From the NCBI GenBank assembly GCA_032718565.1, contig JAVGVS010000719.1, positions 1-64,000 of the forward strand: 64,000 bases of DNA. Direction: 5' to 3'. Position numbers and translations under genes: made by a program. Source of the DNA: Distichodus sexfasciatus (Eukaryota > Chordata > Actinopteri > Characiformes > Distichodontidae). The stretch's first letter is position 1; every line of letters starts with the position of its first letter. Below are positions 19,200 to 31,400 of this stretch, one piece after another. The notes under the pieces are model-generated. The model had not been told where the DNA came from, ran no database searches, and was given only the letters and a program-made list of their open reading frames with translations.

Positions 19200-19572
19200 A
19201 GGGCGGCAAGGTTGCTCAGTGGTTAGTGCTGCTGCCTCACAGCGAGAAGGTCCTGAGTTTGATTCCCACGTCGGCCGTAGGGCTGTTCTGTGTGGAGTTT
19301 GCATGATCTCCCCGTGTTTGCGTGGGTTTCGCAGGGGCTCTGGTTTCCTCCCACAGTCCAAAAGCATGTGCTGTAGCTTAATTGATGACTCTAAATTGGC
19401 CTGTAAGGTGTGATTGTGTACGTGTCGGTGCCCTATGGTGTGCTGGCGCCTGCCCAGGGTTGGTCTCCGCCTTGCGCCCGTAAATTCTCGGGATTGGCTC
19501 CAGTCCCCCTCCTGCGACCCCGGTTGGAATTCAGTGGTTTGGATTATGAATGAATGAATGAATGAATGAATG
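19200..19572 (+). mobile_element. tRNA-derived SINE, family B, copy 3
   Basis: The head GGGCGGCAAGGTTGCTCAGT is followed by GGTTAG (A-box-like). The B box TGAGTTTGATTCCC, the conserved body and a (GAAT)n tail at 19,548-19,572 follow. Confidence 0.88.
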
Positions 19573-19802
19573 ATCAGACCTGTGCTAAATTGGGTACATG
19601 GTAGCTGAAAATTTGTTAATTGTATCAGACAACCATCTTACCACTGTATTGTACACCTACACAGCCAGACAAAACTTCTGGAACACTTGAAGATTGTTTA
19701 ATTATAGATTAAAGACGGTCATGGTCCCATAATAAAAAGGTAAACTCTGACAAACAATTAAGAAACACATTTTACGAATGACAAAACACCCAGTTGTAAC
19801 CA

Positions 19803-20002
19803 TGGGCCAGGGTGGTCTGAGTGGCTGAGACTCTGTGTTGGTGTCTAGAAGACTGAGAGCTGGAAAAGTAACAGTGGCACCACTGTGGGGCTCCTGAGCT
19901 AGGCTCTTAACTCTGAGTTGTTCCAGAGAGACTGTATATGTCATTAAGGATGTAATGATGGATTTGTTCTGTATATCATTTGCTAAATGTTATAAATGTA
20001 AA
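19803..20002 (+). mobile_element. SINE-like element, family C, copy 1
   Basis: The head GGTGGTCTGAGTGGCTGAGA looks like the 5' half of a tRNA-Leu/Ser type gene. It then runs through CTCTTAACTCTGAGTTGTTC to a TAAATGTAAA tail. It is homologous to the next copy, 30 bp downstream. Confidence 0.65.
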
Positions 20003-20031
20003 CGGCATCATTTGTTGTTATAAACCCTTGT

Positions 20032-20255
20032 ACAGGGGCTGGGGTGGTCTGAGTGGTTGAGACTCAGTGTTACTAGAGAAATGACAGACTGAATAACAGG
20101 TGAGTCTGGAACTGGAAAAGAAACATGAGTGCCACCGTTGGACAAGATCCTTAACTCTAAGTTGCTCCAGAAAGACTGTTTCTAATGTTAAACGTGTAAA
20201 GTAAGTAGCTCTGTCTAAATGCATCTGCATCTGCTCATCAGTGTAAATGTAAAAA
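20032..20255 (+). mobile_element. SINE-like element, family C, copy 2
   Basis: GGGGTGGTCTGAGTGGTTGA head, CCTTAACTCTAAGTTGCTCC body and GTGTAAATGTAAAA tail. It is in the same orientation as copy 1 and almost abuts it. Confidence 0.65.
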
Positions 20256-21334
20256 ATGGACTTACTCCTGTTAGAATTGCCAAAAACTTGCAATTGCAGT
20301 GACTCCCTCAATATTAATATACAGACTGAAGGGATGTTCCCAAAAATGCATCATGGTAGCCGTTCATACAAATGAGGAGCACAGCCTTGAACTTGATCAG
20401 ATCACAGCCTTGATCTTCAGCTTTGACCTTTCAGTTAGTCTATTTTTGTTGCACAAACAAATGATCTACAAAAATATCACTCCACATTAGGAAAGGTCCA
20501 GACCTCAGATTCACTCAAGTGTGGATTAGATTGCTCCTTTAAAAGCAAATATCTGCATTCTTTCATCAGCGCTCTTATCTAGTCTTCGTTCTTAATAAGG
20601 TTTGAAGTGTGTGTGTCTGTGTGTGTGGTGTGAGGTAAGCAAGGCTGATTTGCAATCTGATGGCAGAGAGCAGCTTCCTGTCCTCTTTTCAATAACTCTC
20701 CTCTGATCCTCAGGCACTCAAGTGTCCTGACCTGCTGTGTGTGTGTGTGTGTGTGTGTGCGCTCCTTCATTTTTTCTCACTTGAAGTCTCTGCGCTGAGG
20801 CTCTCTCTTGGTCTCTGAGAGAACTGCTAATTTGTTTTCCTTTGTGTCTCTGGCCCCTGCATTATGTCAGGGGACATATGTGTTTCATGGCAATTCAGAT
20901 GAATTCAGATCGTGTCCTGGAAACCCACTGACCTGCCAAAATTTGAGTATTTGCCAATTCAAATCATTAAGAATTTGATCATTTGCTGAAAACCCAAGTT
21001 TATTGGGGGCAAGAACCTTGGTAGGACATTTGGAGGAGGTTTGAGTTTTCAGAACAGCGTATGAAATGTTCAGTGGCTCAAAGCCATTTCTCTTGAATCG
21101 TTTTAATTAAAGGAAAGTAGCAGAAGTCTGCCAATTTTCTTTTATTGGGAGCAGGTAGAGATTTTTATTTATGATATTATTTTAAGAAAAAAGCATATTC
21201 CGGCTTTGCCAGTTACAATGAATTTGATTTCAGTCAGGAAAACAAGGTGTGAAGTGTTGTTTTTCCCTGCACAGTATAGGTCCATATGGTTGAATGTATC
21301 TGTTAGAAAATCTTGGGTTGGTTCATGTTCTTAG
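20256..21334. other. Intergenic, short CA/GT runs only
   Basis: Contains two GT tracts (about 20,608-20,630 and 20,738-20,760). No coding or RNA gene is recognised. Confidence 0.4.
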
Positions 21335-21505
21335 GCAGTTGGTGGTGTAACGGTTGGGTGTTCAAAAGGTTGCCGGTATGCTGCCCTTGTTGGCTGCACA
21401 CTGCTTCTTCACGGATGGGTCAAATGCAGAGGTCACATTTCATTGCGGTACCCTGTGTGCTGTGCAGTGGTGTTTTCACAATGACAAATAATCACTCTGA
21501 TTGTG
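21335..21505 (+). mobile_element. tRNA-derived SINE, family A, copy 4 (internally deleted)
   Basis: The GGCAGTTGGTGGTGTAACGG head joins directly to the 3' body (TGCCCTTGTTGGCTGC) and the CACAATGACAAATAATCACT tail. The middle part is missing. Confidence 0.8.
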
Positions 21506-21566
21506 ATTATGTCTTGGTAAAACTATCTTCAACCCTGTCTCTAAAAACGGAATATTTAAAACAAAG

Positions 21567-21779
21567 AGCCTCATTCACCAAGAACTTCTTATGTGTTTTT
21601 CTTGAAATTTGTTCTTAAGAAAGTTCAAAAGGTCATTCTTGCAATGATGAATTCATCTCTCCTTTTAAATTGAAGAACAAAGAACAAATCTTGGTCAATA
21701 CCAGAATATTTATGAAAACTGCATAATTGGTTTTTAAAAACAATTTTCCTTATAAGAGCGGTTGTTAAATGAGGCCCAA
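21567..21779. mobile_element. Short MITE with GCCTCATT termini
   Basis: The left end AGCCTCATTCACCAAGAA and the right end TTGTTAAATGAGGCCC form inverted repeats about 210 bp apart. AGAAC and TTCTTAAG motifs fill the interior. A related fragment is at 1.4-1.5 kb. Confidence 0.6.
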
Positions 21780-22090
21780 GGTTCTCTCTTTTCAAACATA
21801 TTAAGCTAATAAATTAATAAACTTGTCACGCACACTGCGTAACACTAGGACCCATCTGCGTTTGGGTTAACCACCACGTTACACGGGCTAACGGCTAATG
21901 TTTAGCATCTCTGCCATATCCTAACCAAATCACTGACAAAACAACAGTTAACCAAGCTTTGTTTTTAACATTAATCACAAATCTTAATCACAACTATATT
22001 TGAAAAACAAACCAAAAATCAAAAGTGTTAAACTGGCACCCAGTAAGATAAATTGAGAATTTGAGGATTTTTTTGTCATGCTTGTTATTA

Positions 22091-22414
22091 AGGGCCTGTT
22101 CACACGTATGCAGATATTTTTTATAAACGTATATTTTTTTATACGTTTATTTTTAAAATTGCATTTACACAACATAAGGTTTAAAAAAGGCCTGTTTACA
22201 TGTATATGGATATTTTTATAAACTCATATTTTTCATATCTTTCGTTTACGCATATCCACAGAATCTAGCGTTTTGAAAAATCTTCACTTTGAAAGGTGTT
22301 TTAAGAACTATGCATTTGAGGTGGCTGAAACTCCGCTAACGTGTAAACGTAGAGCCCAAACGTATAAAAAAATGTGTGTTTATAAAAATATCAGCATATG
22401 TGTAAACAGGACCT
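22091..22414. mobile_element. MITE with GGGCCTGTTCACACGTAT termini
   Basis: The left AGGGCCTGTTCACACGTATG matches the inverted right end CATATGTGTAAACAGGACCT. ATATTTTTATAAAC occurs just inside both ends and again internally (about 22,188-22,230). It is non-coding. Confidence 0.75.
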
Positions 22415-23299
22415 GAATCTTTCCACACTTAAAGGGCATAGGGTGCAAGGAGAAGGGATTATGGGAGATTATGGACTCTCCCCGGGAGTGTTATTCTGTG
22501 TCTTAGAAAGATGTTACACCTTCATTCATCCTTCCAGGTGTAGAGGGCGTTTAAAAAGTCACTCGCTAATTATTGTGTCTATCAGTGAAAGAACTCTGCG
22601 TGACATAGTAGTGACCTAATTGGCTAATTAGTGCAACTCAAGGGATTTCAAATGACCAAAGGACACTAAAGCAAGTTCAAAAGGAATGTTTAATTAAAGA
22701 TAGTGACGGTACACTCGAGGCTTACGACAGGGAGCTCAGTGGAGAAGTCACACACACTTTACACCCACACGCACACACAAACACACACTCCAGGTGTAAT
22801 TCTCATAGGGTCCTTGAAGGCAGTGTAGGGGTCAGGTCGGTGTGACAGTGAAGCCTTTCAGAAATTCAAAGGCTGTCAGATTTTCAATGGATGTTTTCTT
22901 GCATTGTACCTCAGCAAGGGAACACAGAGACCCCTCAAAATACATTTAAAGCCTGTGTGGGACACCTCTGTTTCTTGTGGGGGTTTTTTTTGGCTTGCGC
23001 TTTGTGCAAAGTGTTGGCCATATTTCCCATAAGCCCTCAGTGCTCGAGCAAATAGATCAGGGAGCACACTTACATGCAGAGCAGTGTGCTGATTACTGGG
23101 AAAAAATCTGGTTATATCAATAATTTGACTGAAATATTTATATGCACTGCAGTAGTGAGATAACAGAAAACAGTCCCTGTTTATATCCGACCGGTAAAAT
23201 AGTCAGGTTTCTGTTTAGAAACGGGAGGACAGTGATAAGGCTGGGTATTGGGAAGGAATCTGGTGTGTGTTCTGTGTTAAGCTCAGTGTGATTAAGGCC
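22415..23299. other. Intergenic, unclassified
   Basis: No exon recognised. A short CA tract lies at about 22,748-22,790. The sequence before tnfaip8l3 is otherwise unremarkable. Confidence 0.35.
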
Positions 23300-23876
23300 A
23301 CAGGTAGGAAAATGAATTGGTTGAAGGACTTTACTTAAAAATGGAGTAGTGATTTTTGTATGATCTGAAAATGCATGTAAATATTCTCATCAGAACCTCT
23401 TTTTGGTGAATTGGTTGTTGAGATCAAGAGTGTTTTTAGGTGTCAGTGTTCCCACACACTCACAGACTACACACAAATACACACAAGAAGAAGCTACGTC
23501 TCTGTTACCAACCTTGCATTGCTGCTCTGTTCTTGAAGGACAAGTGGGAGAGAATGTCGTACAGTGCACAAGATGAAGACAGGAGCTCATAACATTGGGC
23601 TTACACACACGCACACACTTACACACCCAAGTTTGGATACAAACACATGAAGGCATTGTGACATCGTGTCTCTCCCTTGGAAAAACAGAGGAAAAGTAAA
23701 ATAATAATAATAATAATAATAATGATGATAAAAAAACAGTAATAATATAATTATAATAATTAAAAAGACCGTACAGTCCAGTACCATGGTGCAAGAGAAA
23801 GAGAGAGAGAAAGAGCCAGAGTGAGAGAGGTGAAGAGAGGACAAGATAGAGAAAGGAGATGGAAAAGGGAATCTGG
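23300..23876 (-). other. tnfaip8l3: Presumed 3' UTR / downstream flank of tnfaip8l3
   Basis: Sequence downstream of the tnfaip8l3 stop on the minus strand. It holds an imperfect (AAT)n tract (about 23700-23765), GA-rich DNA (23790-23860) and short CA runs. I found no canonical minus-strand AATAAA in this stretch, so the transcript end is unknown. Confidence 0.35.
23700..23765. repeat. Imperfect (AAT)n microsatellite
   Basis: (ATA)n with interruptions, in the presumed tnfaip8l3 3' flank. Confidence 0.85.
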
Positions 23877-24439
23877 CTAAAGCACTCCCTCATCCAGGAG
23901 TTTGTTTATGCCGTCGCAGATCTTCCTCAGAGAGAGTCTGTATTCCTCGGAGGATCCGTAGAGCTCGGTGAGGAACTCCACATCGGCAAAGTGGTTGAAG
24001 ACGTGGTCGATGCGCCCGTGAGAGCGCGCCGTCAGGTGGTGCTCCACCAGCTCGTGGAGAAGGTCTCTGCACTCGAGCAGCAGCTCGGAGAGGATGCCGC
24101 GGTCGAACGTGTACTCCACCTCGTAGAAGCTCACCACCGTCATGGCCGCCTGGTTCATCTTCTTCTTGAAGCGCTCCACTGTATCCAGCTCCTCGGGCCC
24201 GAACTGGTTGTTGCGGTAGAGGATGCCGATCTTCAGCGCGATCTTGATCACGTCCTTGATGATCTTGTGAGCCTCCTTCTTGCTTTTGGTGAACTCGCGG
24301 CTAGCCTTGTACAGCTCGTCCAGGATCTCGCTGCTCGTGTCGTCCGTCAGGAGGTTGGCCACTGCCATGGTGGCCATCTTGCTTAGGATCTTCTTCTGTG
24401 CCTGAAGAGCTAGGTTCTTGGAGTTGAAGGTTTCTGGTC
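23877..24439 (-). CDS. tnfaip8l3: TNFAIP8-like protein 3 (TIPE3), terminal coding exon
   Basis: TIPE3 belongs to the TNFAIP8 (TIPE) family. It is an all-helical cytosolic protein with a large hydrophobic cavity, known to bind and transfer PIP2 and PIP3 at the plasma membrane. The minus-strand exon starts after a CTTCTAG acceptor at 24440 and runs 186 residues to a TAG at 23877-23879, covering the whole TIPE homology domain. Visible segments are [88 protein letters not shown] and [26 protein letters not shown] and HFADVEFL favour TIPE3 over TNFAIP8, TIPE1 or TIPE2 (SFHQVD-type). The first codon is split, so a short upstream coding exon is needed; it was not found. A start at the internal Met (24375-24377) would drop the conserved LALQAQKK helix. 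The gene is convergent with acadl. Confidence 0.9.
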
Positions 24440-24627
24440 CTAGAAGAGGATCAGATATAACATTAGATATTTAAGACTTTTGCTTCTTTATATAGACATT
24501 GCTCAATTCCAGATATGATTTGATGAATTGGTGATAACTTTATTTTGCTAAAAATATAATTGAGAAGAGGGTGAAAGTTAAGTGTGGGAGACGTTTGTAT
24601 ACAAGACACAACTAAAACAAGTGAATA

Positions 24628-24878
24628 AGTGAGTGATTATTTGTCTTTGTGAACACACCACATCACATCACACTGCACCACAACAAAATGTGACCTCTGC
24701 ATTTGACCCAACCATGAAGGAGCAGTGGGCATCTGACATGCAGTGCCCGGGGAGCAGTGCTTTAGTGTGGTACCTTGCTGATGAGTACCTCGGTGGTACC
24801 TTTACCAGTCCGGGACTTAAACTGGCAATCTTTTGATCACGGGGCCGACTCCCTAACTGTCATGTTACCAACTCCCCA
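24628..24878 (-). mobile_element. tRNA-derived SINE, family A, copy 5
   Basis: Reverse orientation: the tail GTGATTATTTGTCTTTGTGA comes first and the tRNA-like end (TTTTGATCACGGGGCCGACT) last. It lies about 190 bp upstream of the tnfaip8l3 coding exon acceptor, inside its first intron. Confidence 0.85.
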
Positions 24879-25842
24879 AACCAGGAGGAAATCCTCTACT
24901 TTGTAAGACTTAATGAAATGTCCTGGCACTGCTTTAAGCAGAGTGAATTTTTTATTTGAATACTGACCAGTTATATTGAGACTAGCGGTATCAAATATCT
25001 GTACATTACCAGAGTATTCATTTTTGACAACTTTTACCTCAACATTTTCAAGACAAATATCTGTACTTTCTACTTGTTTCATTTTCAACACTTTAATGTA
25101 ATGCAATTCGAGGGGAATGTTGACCACGTTATTAATATGTGCACCTTATCAACGTAAAGACAGATTTTCTTTTAATCCAAATGTTTGCTTCAGAAACACA
25201 GAAAATGTACATTGTTTTACTGGTGCATATAACACTTAATGAAAATGTAAAGCAGGCTGCCTAAAAAACACAACAAGAAAAAACTCAGGTGAAGAAAACA
25301 GAATAGTGAATGTGTTGTCCATCGATGTGAGCCACATGGCATTTTCATCAAGCAAGGCCTTGCTCGTTGGCCTTTTGTTTAATCTTGGATTTGAATTCCA
25401 GTTCTTTGGATCTAGTAAAAAGGCTTTTAACCGCTCAGACTACTGCAATACGTCCTACCAAGACATTAGACTTAGGAAAAGCCAAGCCACTAAAGGAAGC
25501 AATGTGATACTTCCAATTTGACTAAGCAACAAAAGGACGGTTGTATAATTTTCATGCAAAACTAACTATTGACTAACTATCTAACAGCGTAAGAAGAACA
25601 CATTGTTGTTGACGTACATTTGTATTTGTATAGGTTGTATTTGTATAGGTTTACATTATAAGGCAAAAAGGCCTAGTGAAACTTTCAAGCATTGCTGCTA
25701 TTCCTAACTTGGATAAACAGTCATAAAAGTGACTCGAAAACATTTCTTCACGGCTTTACAAGACAGTCCAAGCATACAAATAGTTTGAAAATGAGTGGAA
25801 CATTGGAACATTCCATTCAAATATCTTCTTCCACAGTTGAAA

Positions 25843-26062
25843 GTGAGTAATTATTTGTCATTGTGACCACACCACAGCACAGCACACAGTGCACCACAAC
25901 GAAATGTGACCTCGGCATTTGATCCATCCGTGAAAGAGCAGTGGGCAGCTAACAAAGGCAGCACCTTGGGAGCAGTGCTTGGGGATGTTACCTTGCTCAT
26001 GAGTACCTCAGTGGTAACTTTACCAGCTCCAGATTCGAACCTGCGACCTTCTGATCACGGGT
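25843..26062 (-). mobile_element. tRNA-derived SINE, family A, copy 6
   Basis: Reverse orientation. It carries GTAATTATTTGTCATTGTGA, GAAAGAGCAGTGGGCAGC and, at the head end, GATTCGAACCTGCGACCTTC (B box complement). The A box part is lost. Confidence 0.87.
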
Positions 26063-26580
26063 TAATATAAGAGCTGTGCCTACAAGCGCAAGTCTGTGCA
26101 AACTTGTAAATCTAATGCTCTGGATCTAAGAACAACTGGTATTGGTCTGAAAAACACACTTCCTCTCACCTGCATAAGGAGTATAGGAACAGCTACCAAA
26201 AGACAGCAGATGTAAAAGTTTAGCTGATGAAGTAGCAGAAGGAGTCATGCACTTACATCCATCATTCAAACAAGAAGCCCTAAGCTGGAATTCCTGCCAA
26301 GCTTTATATATCTGGAGAGGAGAAGCAGGGAAAGTTTGTTTATTGCGTCAAGTTCCAGTAGCTTCAGAGACTAAAACATTACATTCAGGTCCTGGGCCAA
26401 GTGTTCGGCTGAAACGCTGCACTTAGAGTGATTGAAATCTTCCACTTTAAATGATTAAATCTTCTAGGCCTGTGAAATATATATTGCCAGACTGTAAATG
26501 AATTATTTAAGTTTGTATAAAATCTACTTAAAAGAATAATTCAAAGACAAAAGGCGGAGGGTGTGCTTTTATAATTATAA
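26063..26580. other. Unclassified AT-rich DNA
   Basis: No gene or recognised repeat. A (TG)n run at about 26,582-26,600 follows. Confidence 0.35.
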
Positions 26581-26880
26581 TTGTGTGTGTGTGTGTGTGA
26601 ATAGGAATGAGTCCCATCGTAAGTGTCATGATTTCCACTGCGTCCATGTGACTGTGATGATACAATGATATTGTGTTAGGGTTAAACAAGAGGAAGTTAA
26701 AGTCAGTCTTATGTAAGTGTGTGTGGGTGTGTGTGTGTGTGTATATGTGTGTATGTGTGTGGGGGCCGGTAAATTAGACCAGCCCTTTGTCCCATCATTA
26801 GTGTAATGATTTCTACAGTGTCCAAGTGAATATTGTGTTAGGGTCAAACGAGAGGAAGTCTGAGTTATTGTGTTACTGAA
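26580..26880. repeat. Two-copy tandem duplication, about 190-bp unit
   Basis: GTCCCATCGTAAGTGTCATGATTTC (read in parts) and GTCCCATCATTAGTGTAATG recur, each followed by ATTGTGTTAGGGT, AAACAAGAGGAAGT or AAACGAGAGGAAGT, with GT-rich DNA between. Confidence 0.7.
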
Positions 26881-27894
26881 GTGTCTCTGTGCAGGTTATT
26901 ATGTCTGTGTGTTAATATCTGTCTTAACTCAGTCTGTTGAGCATTAAACACTCTCTGATCTGTTTTTATAGTGCTGGCCTGATAACACAGGAAGCAGTGA
27001 TGCAGCAGTAACTCTGAGATTAATATTGACACATCAGAGACAACACTATACCGTGGTTCCTTTCCATGATGAATATCTGGATTACATAATCCGTAGATGT
27101 GTGGATCAAATCCTTTTGCCAGTTGAATGGATTTTTCCATCCTAAAACTAATAATAGATTAGGAGTAGCCAGTTATAAGCACCACATTTACTGGAGTTTT
27201 GCTATCAGCTAAACCACAACCTATTCAATTATATCTTTGACCTTTTATTTTACCGCACTTTCATGGCAGTTTACTACACAGATCACAGAAATGCACCATA
27301 TTTAGACAGAAATTACGTAATGGTCCTTCACTTCCATCATTATATACACATCATGATATACGGATTCCTTAATGTAATGTGGATGATCTGCATATGGAAG
27401 GACACAAGTACATCCATTTAGCTATCAACAGTGAACACTTATAATTACAATCATACATTCTAAGTGTGTGCTATTCATGTCAAAATTCCTCATCAGCTTT
27501 GATCTGGCTGGAGTGTCACCGTAAGAGATTATTACAGCAGTGTTAATCTTGGAAAAAGCTACAATGTGCAAATATAAACAGATTAAGCTAACATGCAGTT
27601 GTGTCACCATTTATATGCCTTAAGGAGCTGCAACATTTGATGTACCCATCAAGCGCATTTTTGAAATTAAAAACGTCTCATCATTGGTTGTAAAACACAG
27701 GTAACAAAATCAGGTTCTGATGCGGTGGTAAGTTTTGCATCTTCAAACTGTTCATGTAGGTCTTAGGCTAATTAGTTAGCCTGATCGTGTTGCATTGAAA
27801 CTTTCTCAGGAATACTGCTTATGTTTACAGACTGTACAGTAATGCTCAATCTAAACTGCTTCTTCACTCTAAACTGCTGCTGATCTGGCATTTC
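26881..27894. other. Unclassified; no gene seen
   Basis: A 91-codon minus-strand open frame (26,865-27,140) shows no family motif and I do not call it. The remainder is AT-rich. Confidence 0.35.
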
Positions 27895-28295
27895 TTGGCA
27901 AATGATTGTAATTGTAGTTCTCTTCTCTCGACTGCTGTTACAATGTTTGCACAACTATTGAACATTGCCTGTACATATCACTGACTGATGATACGATACT
28001 TGCACAAATTATAGAAAGTATTGCACAGCCTGTAGTTCTCCACTACTGTTACAATATTTACACATACTAGACTTCGAAGGTTATCTCAGACTTTGCAAAA
28101 GATACTGTTTTATTTAATAAACTATTTGTTTAGAATTTTTCATATTGAAATATTATACACATTCAATTGTAGGCTGAATGTAACATAATTGTCTCTTTCT
28201 CTACTTCTAGTTAAAAGTTTATATTTTTATATTCTATTTATATAGAACAGTATATAGCAGAGATGACAATAAAGTTTACTTTGACTTTAGAGTTG
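27895..28295 (+). mobile_element. Probable LINE 3' end fragment
   Basis: Phrases such as GCACAAATTATAGAAAGTAT, TGCACAGC and the terminal AGATGACAATAAAGTTTACT are typical of the 3' UTR of fish non-LTR retrotransposons. No reverse transcriptase remains here. Confidence 0.45.
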
Positions 28296-28372
28296 AATTA
28301 GGCGTGTTAAATGAGGTAAAACCAAACCATGCATAGCTGATGGTCTCTGGGTTTGGAGTGTGAACACTTTTC

Positions 28373-28522
28373 CAGAGCCAGGTACATCTCTTTGCAGCAA
28401 CTTGGAGTTAATGGTCTTGCTTAGATGCTCAGTGGTGTTGGAGCTGGAGCTAGAATACGACTAGAATCAAGTCCACAACCTCTTTAGTCGACAGTCGAGT
28501 ATCTTACCACCAGACATCCACC
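28373..28522 (-). mobile_element. Degraded tRNA-derived SINE (family C-like)
   Basis: Read on the minus strand it starts TGGTGGTAAGATACTCG (A-box-like), then GTGGACTTGATTC (B-box-like), then body words seen in the 19.8-20.2 kb copies (CCATTAACTCCAAGTTGCTG). Confidence 0.45.
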
Positions 28523-31400
28523 AGACATCACCATTCCATGTTCAGTTCATTCAAATCATTATTAACCAATATGATGCCATTGCTAATAATGATATGAATG
28601 AAACACTGTGAAAGTTTGAAGGTTTTGAGATGTCATCAACCTGGTAAGATGACTAATATAATTAGTTTGGCTTGCGGTGATCTTAAAAGAATTTTCAAAT
28701 CTTTTGAAATGTGTGTATGTGGGATGGAGCAGGCATTTAGACATTTGAGAATCTGTCCTCTTTTGGTACTTTAGATCACTTTAGGTACTCAGATTTTTGG
28801 TACTTTATGAGGGCTTTTTATGTGAGAACCAGATTTCATAAGGAAAATTGTTTTATATTAAATGTTTGATTTACTTTTACCTACTCAGCTGCGGTTAAGT
28901 TTTGATTCAGTATTATTAAGATAGATTGATTTTGGGAAAGAATGGAAGCACCTCATGAACAATGTTCACTGAAAATGCAGGGGAACTATGTCCCAACAAT
29001 GTGAAAAATCTGAATGAACTAAAATGTGTTTTACATAAAATCCTTTAAAATTTCAATAAGCAAAAATCTAGAAGTAGACATTTATATGTTGTATATGGGT
29101 AGTTACTTGAGCTATATTTGACCCCACAAGTATATAAAAAACTATGTGTGGGCTTTGTCTGTGAGAGTATTGTGCTGCGAGGTTTCTGGAGAAAGCTCTG
29201 ATGATGAGGCAGTGGGAGGTGTGGGCCCACATGCTAGGGAATTTTTATTTAGATACCACCCATCTCCAATTTACCCACCGTGATTAAGGACACACACACA
29301 CACACACACACACAGGAGATTTCTCTCCTTCTATAGCTTATAAGGCCAGAACCAGCTCAGCTTAACTGCTCTCACTCTGTCACGGTGAGGTGAAAACAAA
29401 AGAACAGTCGGATAAATCTTTTATCAGTCAAACAACGTTTGAAACCATAGTCCTCCAACCCAAATCAGATCCGTGCAAAACCGGAATCAGTTGTTCAGCT
29501 TTCATAATCTATCCCTGAGGATTTCCAGTCAATCCTCCAAGAAGCCACTTAATTCCAGTCTGCAGCCCCTGTCCCAGTTCTTAACACTCTTCAAAAAAGT
29601 AGTTAAGATGGAGAAATTATAACCTGCTGTCTCACTGTCGGTATTTTTCTGCCTTGTCAATCTGGAAATATTCCCAGATTTTTGTTCCAACACTTGAGAT
29701 GAGTGATGGAAGCCAAAATGTCTCTCTGATGTCTCTTTTTCCGTGTGGGTGTATCGCAGGAAACTCAAGTTCATCCTTCATAAACGAAAATTACACCTTT
29801 GGGTCACACCCACACATGATGGTTACATTTGGTAGACACACAGTCTCCATACTGAAGCGTTCCTGGCCCTTTTTAAATACAAGAGCAGCTAATTTATGGA
29901 AAAATATGTGAACAGTTGCAAATGACAGTTGCAAAGTCTTTTACCGGCAGAATTTTGTGTGTTTATAATAATTACACAGTACATTTAAATGGCACTCCCT
30001 TTGCTTAACCTAACCTTGACTTAACCTAAAATGTTGACATTGCGGCACCAATATGACTATAACCTTTTACAATAACAACACTGGGCTTTATGAGGTCATT
30101 GAGTGCATTGTGGACTGTGCATTGTCCTTTCAGCCACACAATAGCTCACATGCAGATGACAGTGATTGAAAGGGAAGTGACTAGTGACCAGTTCTCCCAA
30201 TTTTCTGAGGACAGTTCTCATATTGGGTGTTTCATCACTGGCCAAAGTTTAGGCCTCTGGTGAACAGTTGCCACTAACCTTTGGCAGTGTTGTCACAAAT
30301 TTGTAGCAAGATCATATTTTCACATGCAAAGTTTTCCCACTAGTGGCTGACAGTGACAAACTTTTGGCAACATTTTCTGGCAAACTCCACTGTTTGCCAC
30401 AAATTAACCACAAGTTTGCCGCAAACCTGCTGCAAACATTTTGTTTTTGTATTTGCATTGCAAGTAGAGTTGTGAAAGTCTGAAAACCTTCTTTAGGTAT
30501 CTGTGTCTAGCATTGTCCACATTTTTGTAACAACAAAGTTACCTTGATCTGAAGAAAAATGCTTATCAAATGGAAGCCAGATTACCAGGAGCAGACTGGA
30601 CCAACCAACGTACAACCAGCACAATACACGATACAAGACCAAGACAAATGGGAAGGGAACAACAAGACACTGGAGATCTAACAGGGAATCACAGGGATGA
30701 GTGTAACACTCAGGGTATTAGATTTTATTTTCTAGAGGTCCAAAGTACTTTACATAGATTATAGCAGCCGACCTAGAACACTAGAAAATGGATGATGTAA
30801 AAATATGGACTACCAACATGGACAATCTGCCGACAGCCATCTTTTTGCCAGGACACCAAATAGCTATGAGTCTAAGAAATGCCAACAGATAATTAGCCAG
30901 TTGGAAATGGCTGATTATCTTTCCACTGTTCCTACAGAGTAATTAAATGCAGAAAACACATTCTGTTGTGGCAAACTGTGTGCTTTATTCACAATGACCA
31001 ACCATCACAATCATTCTTTATGAAAAACTTAAAGGAAAGAGCCATTTTTACAGACCTTTCTTGTCACGCGACTGGCAAGTGCCATCTGTTAAATCTCAAT
31101 TTCAGTAACTCAAGCTTTTCTCAGTTTATTGTATGACCACATTTACATTTTACAGTAGTGCCTTCCCTTTAGTGGACTACCTCTTGAATTCAAACTCTCA
31201 ATCTTCTAACTTCCAACTATCCTTACAAAGTTTCTGTGAAAATCAATTTTTTGCCTTATCTTTCTTTCTGTTAGCAGTAAATGATTTTGGGCTAGTATGT
31301 TAAACAAAAACCCTTCAGCATGGTGGTAAGTGAATGAAACAAAAGCCTGGGAAGACACAAGGTCTCTGTTGGTCATGTTAATGGAAATTGTGCCGTGTAT
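28523..31400. other. Non-coding, mostly unclassified
   Basis: No supported exon. It includes an (AC)13 run at 29,290-29,314. A short-word repeat at about 30,255-30,450 is built of TTTGCCAC / TTTGGCAA / GTTTGCCGCAAAC variants and is probably an old foldback transposon. Confidence 0.4.

Noticed and set aside
23859..24386. 175-codon plus-strand frame
   Set aside because: Antisense of the tnfaip8l3 exon. The minus frame has clear family motifs; the plus frame has none.
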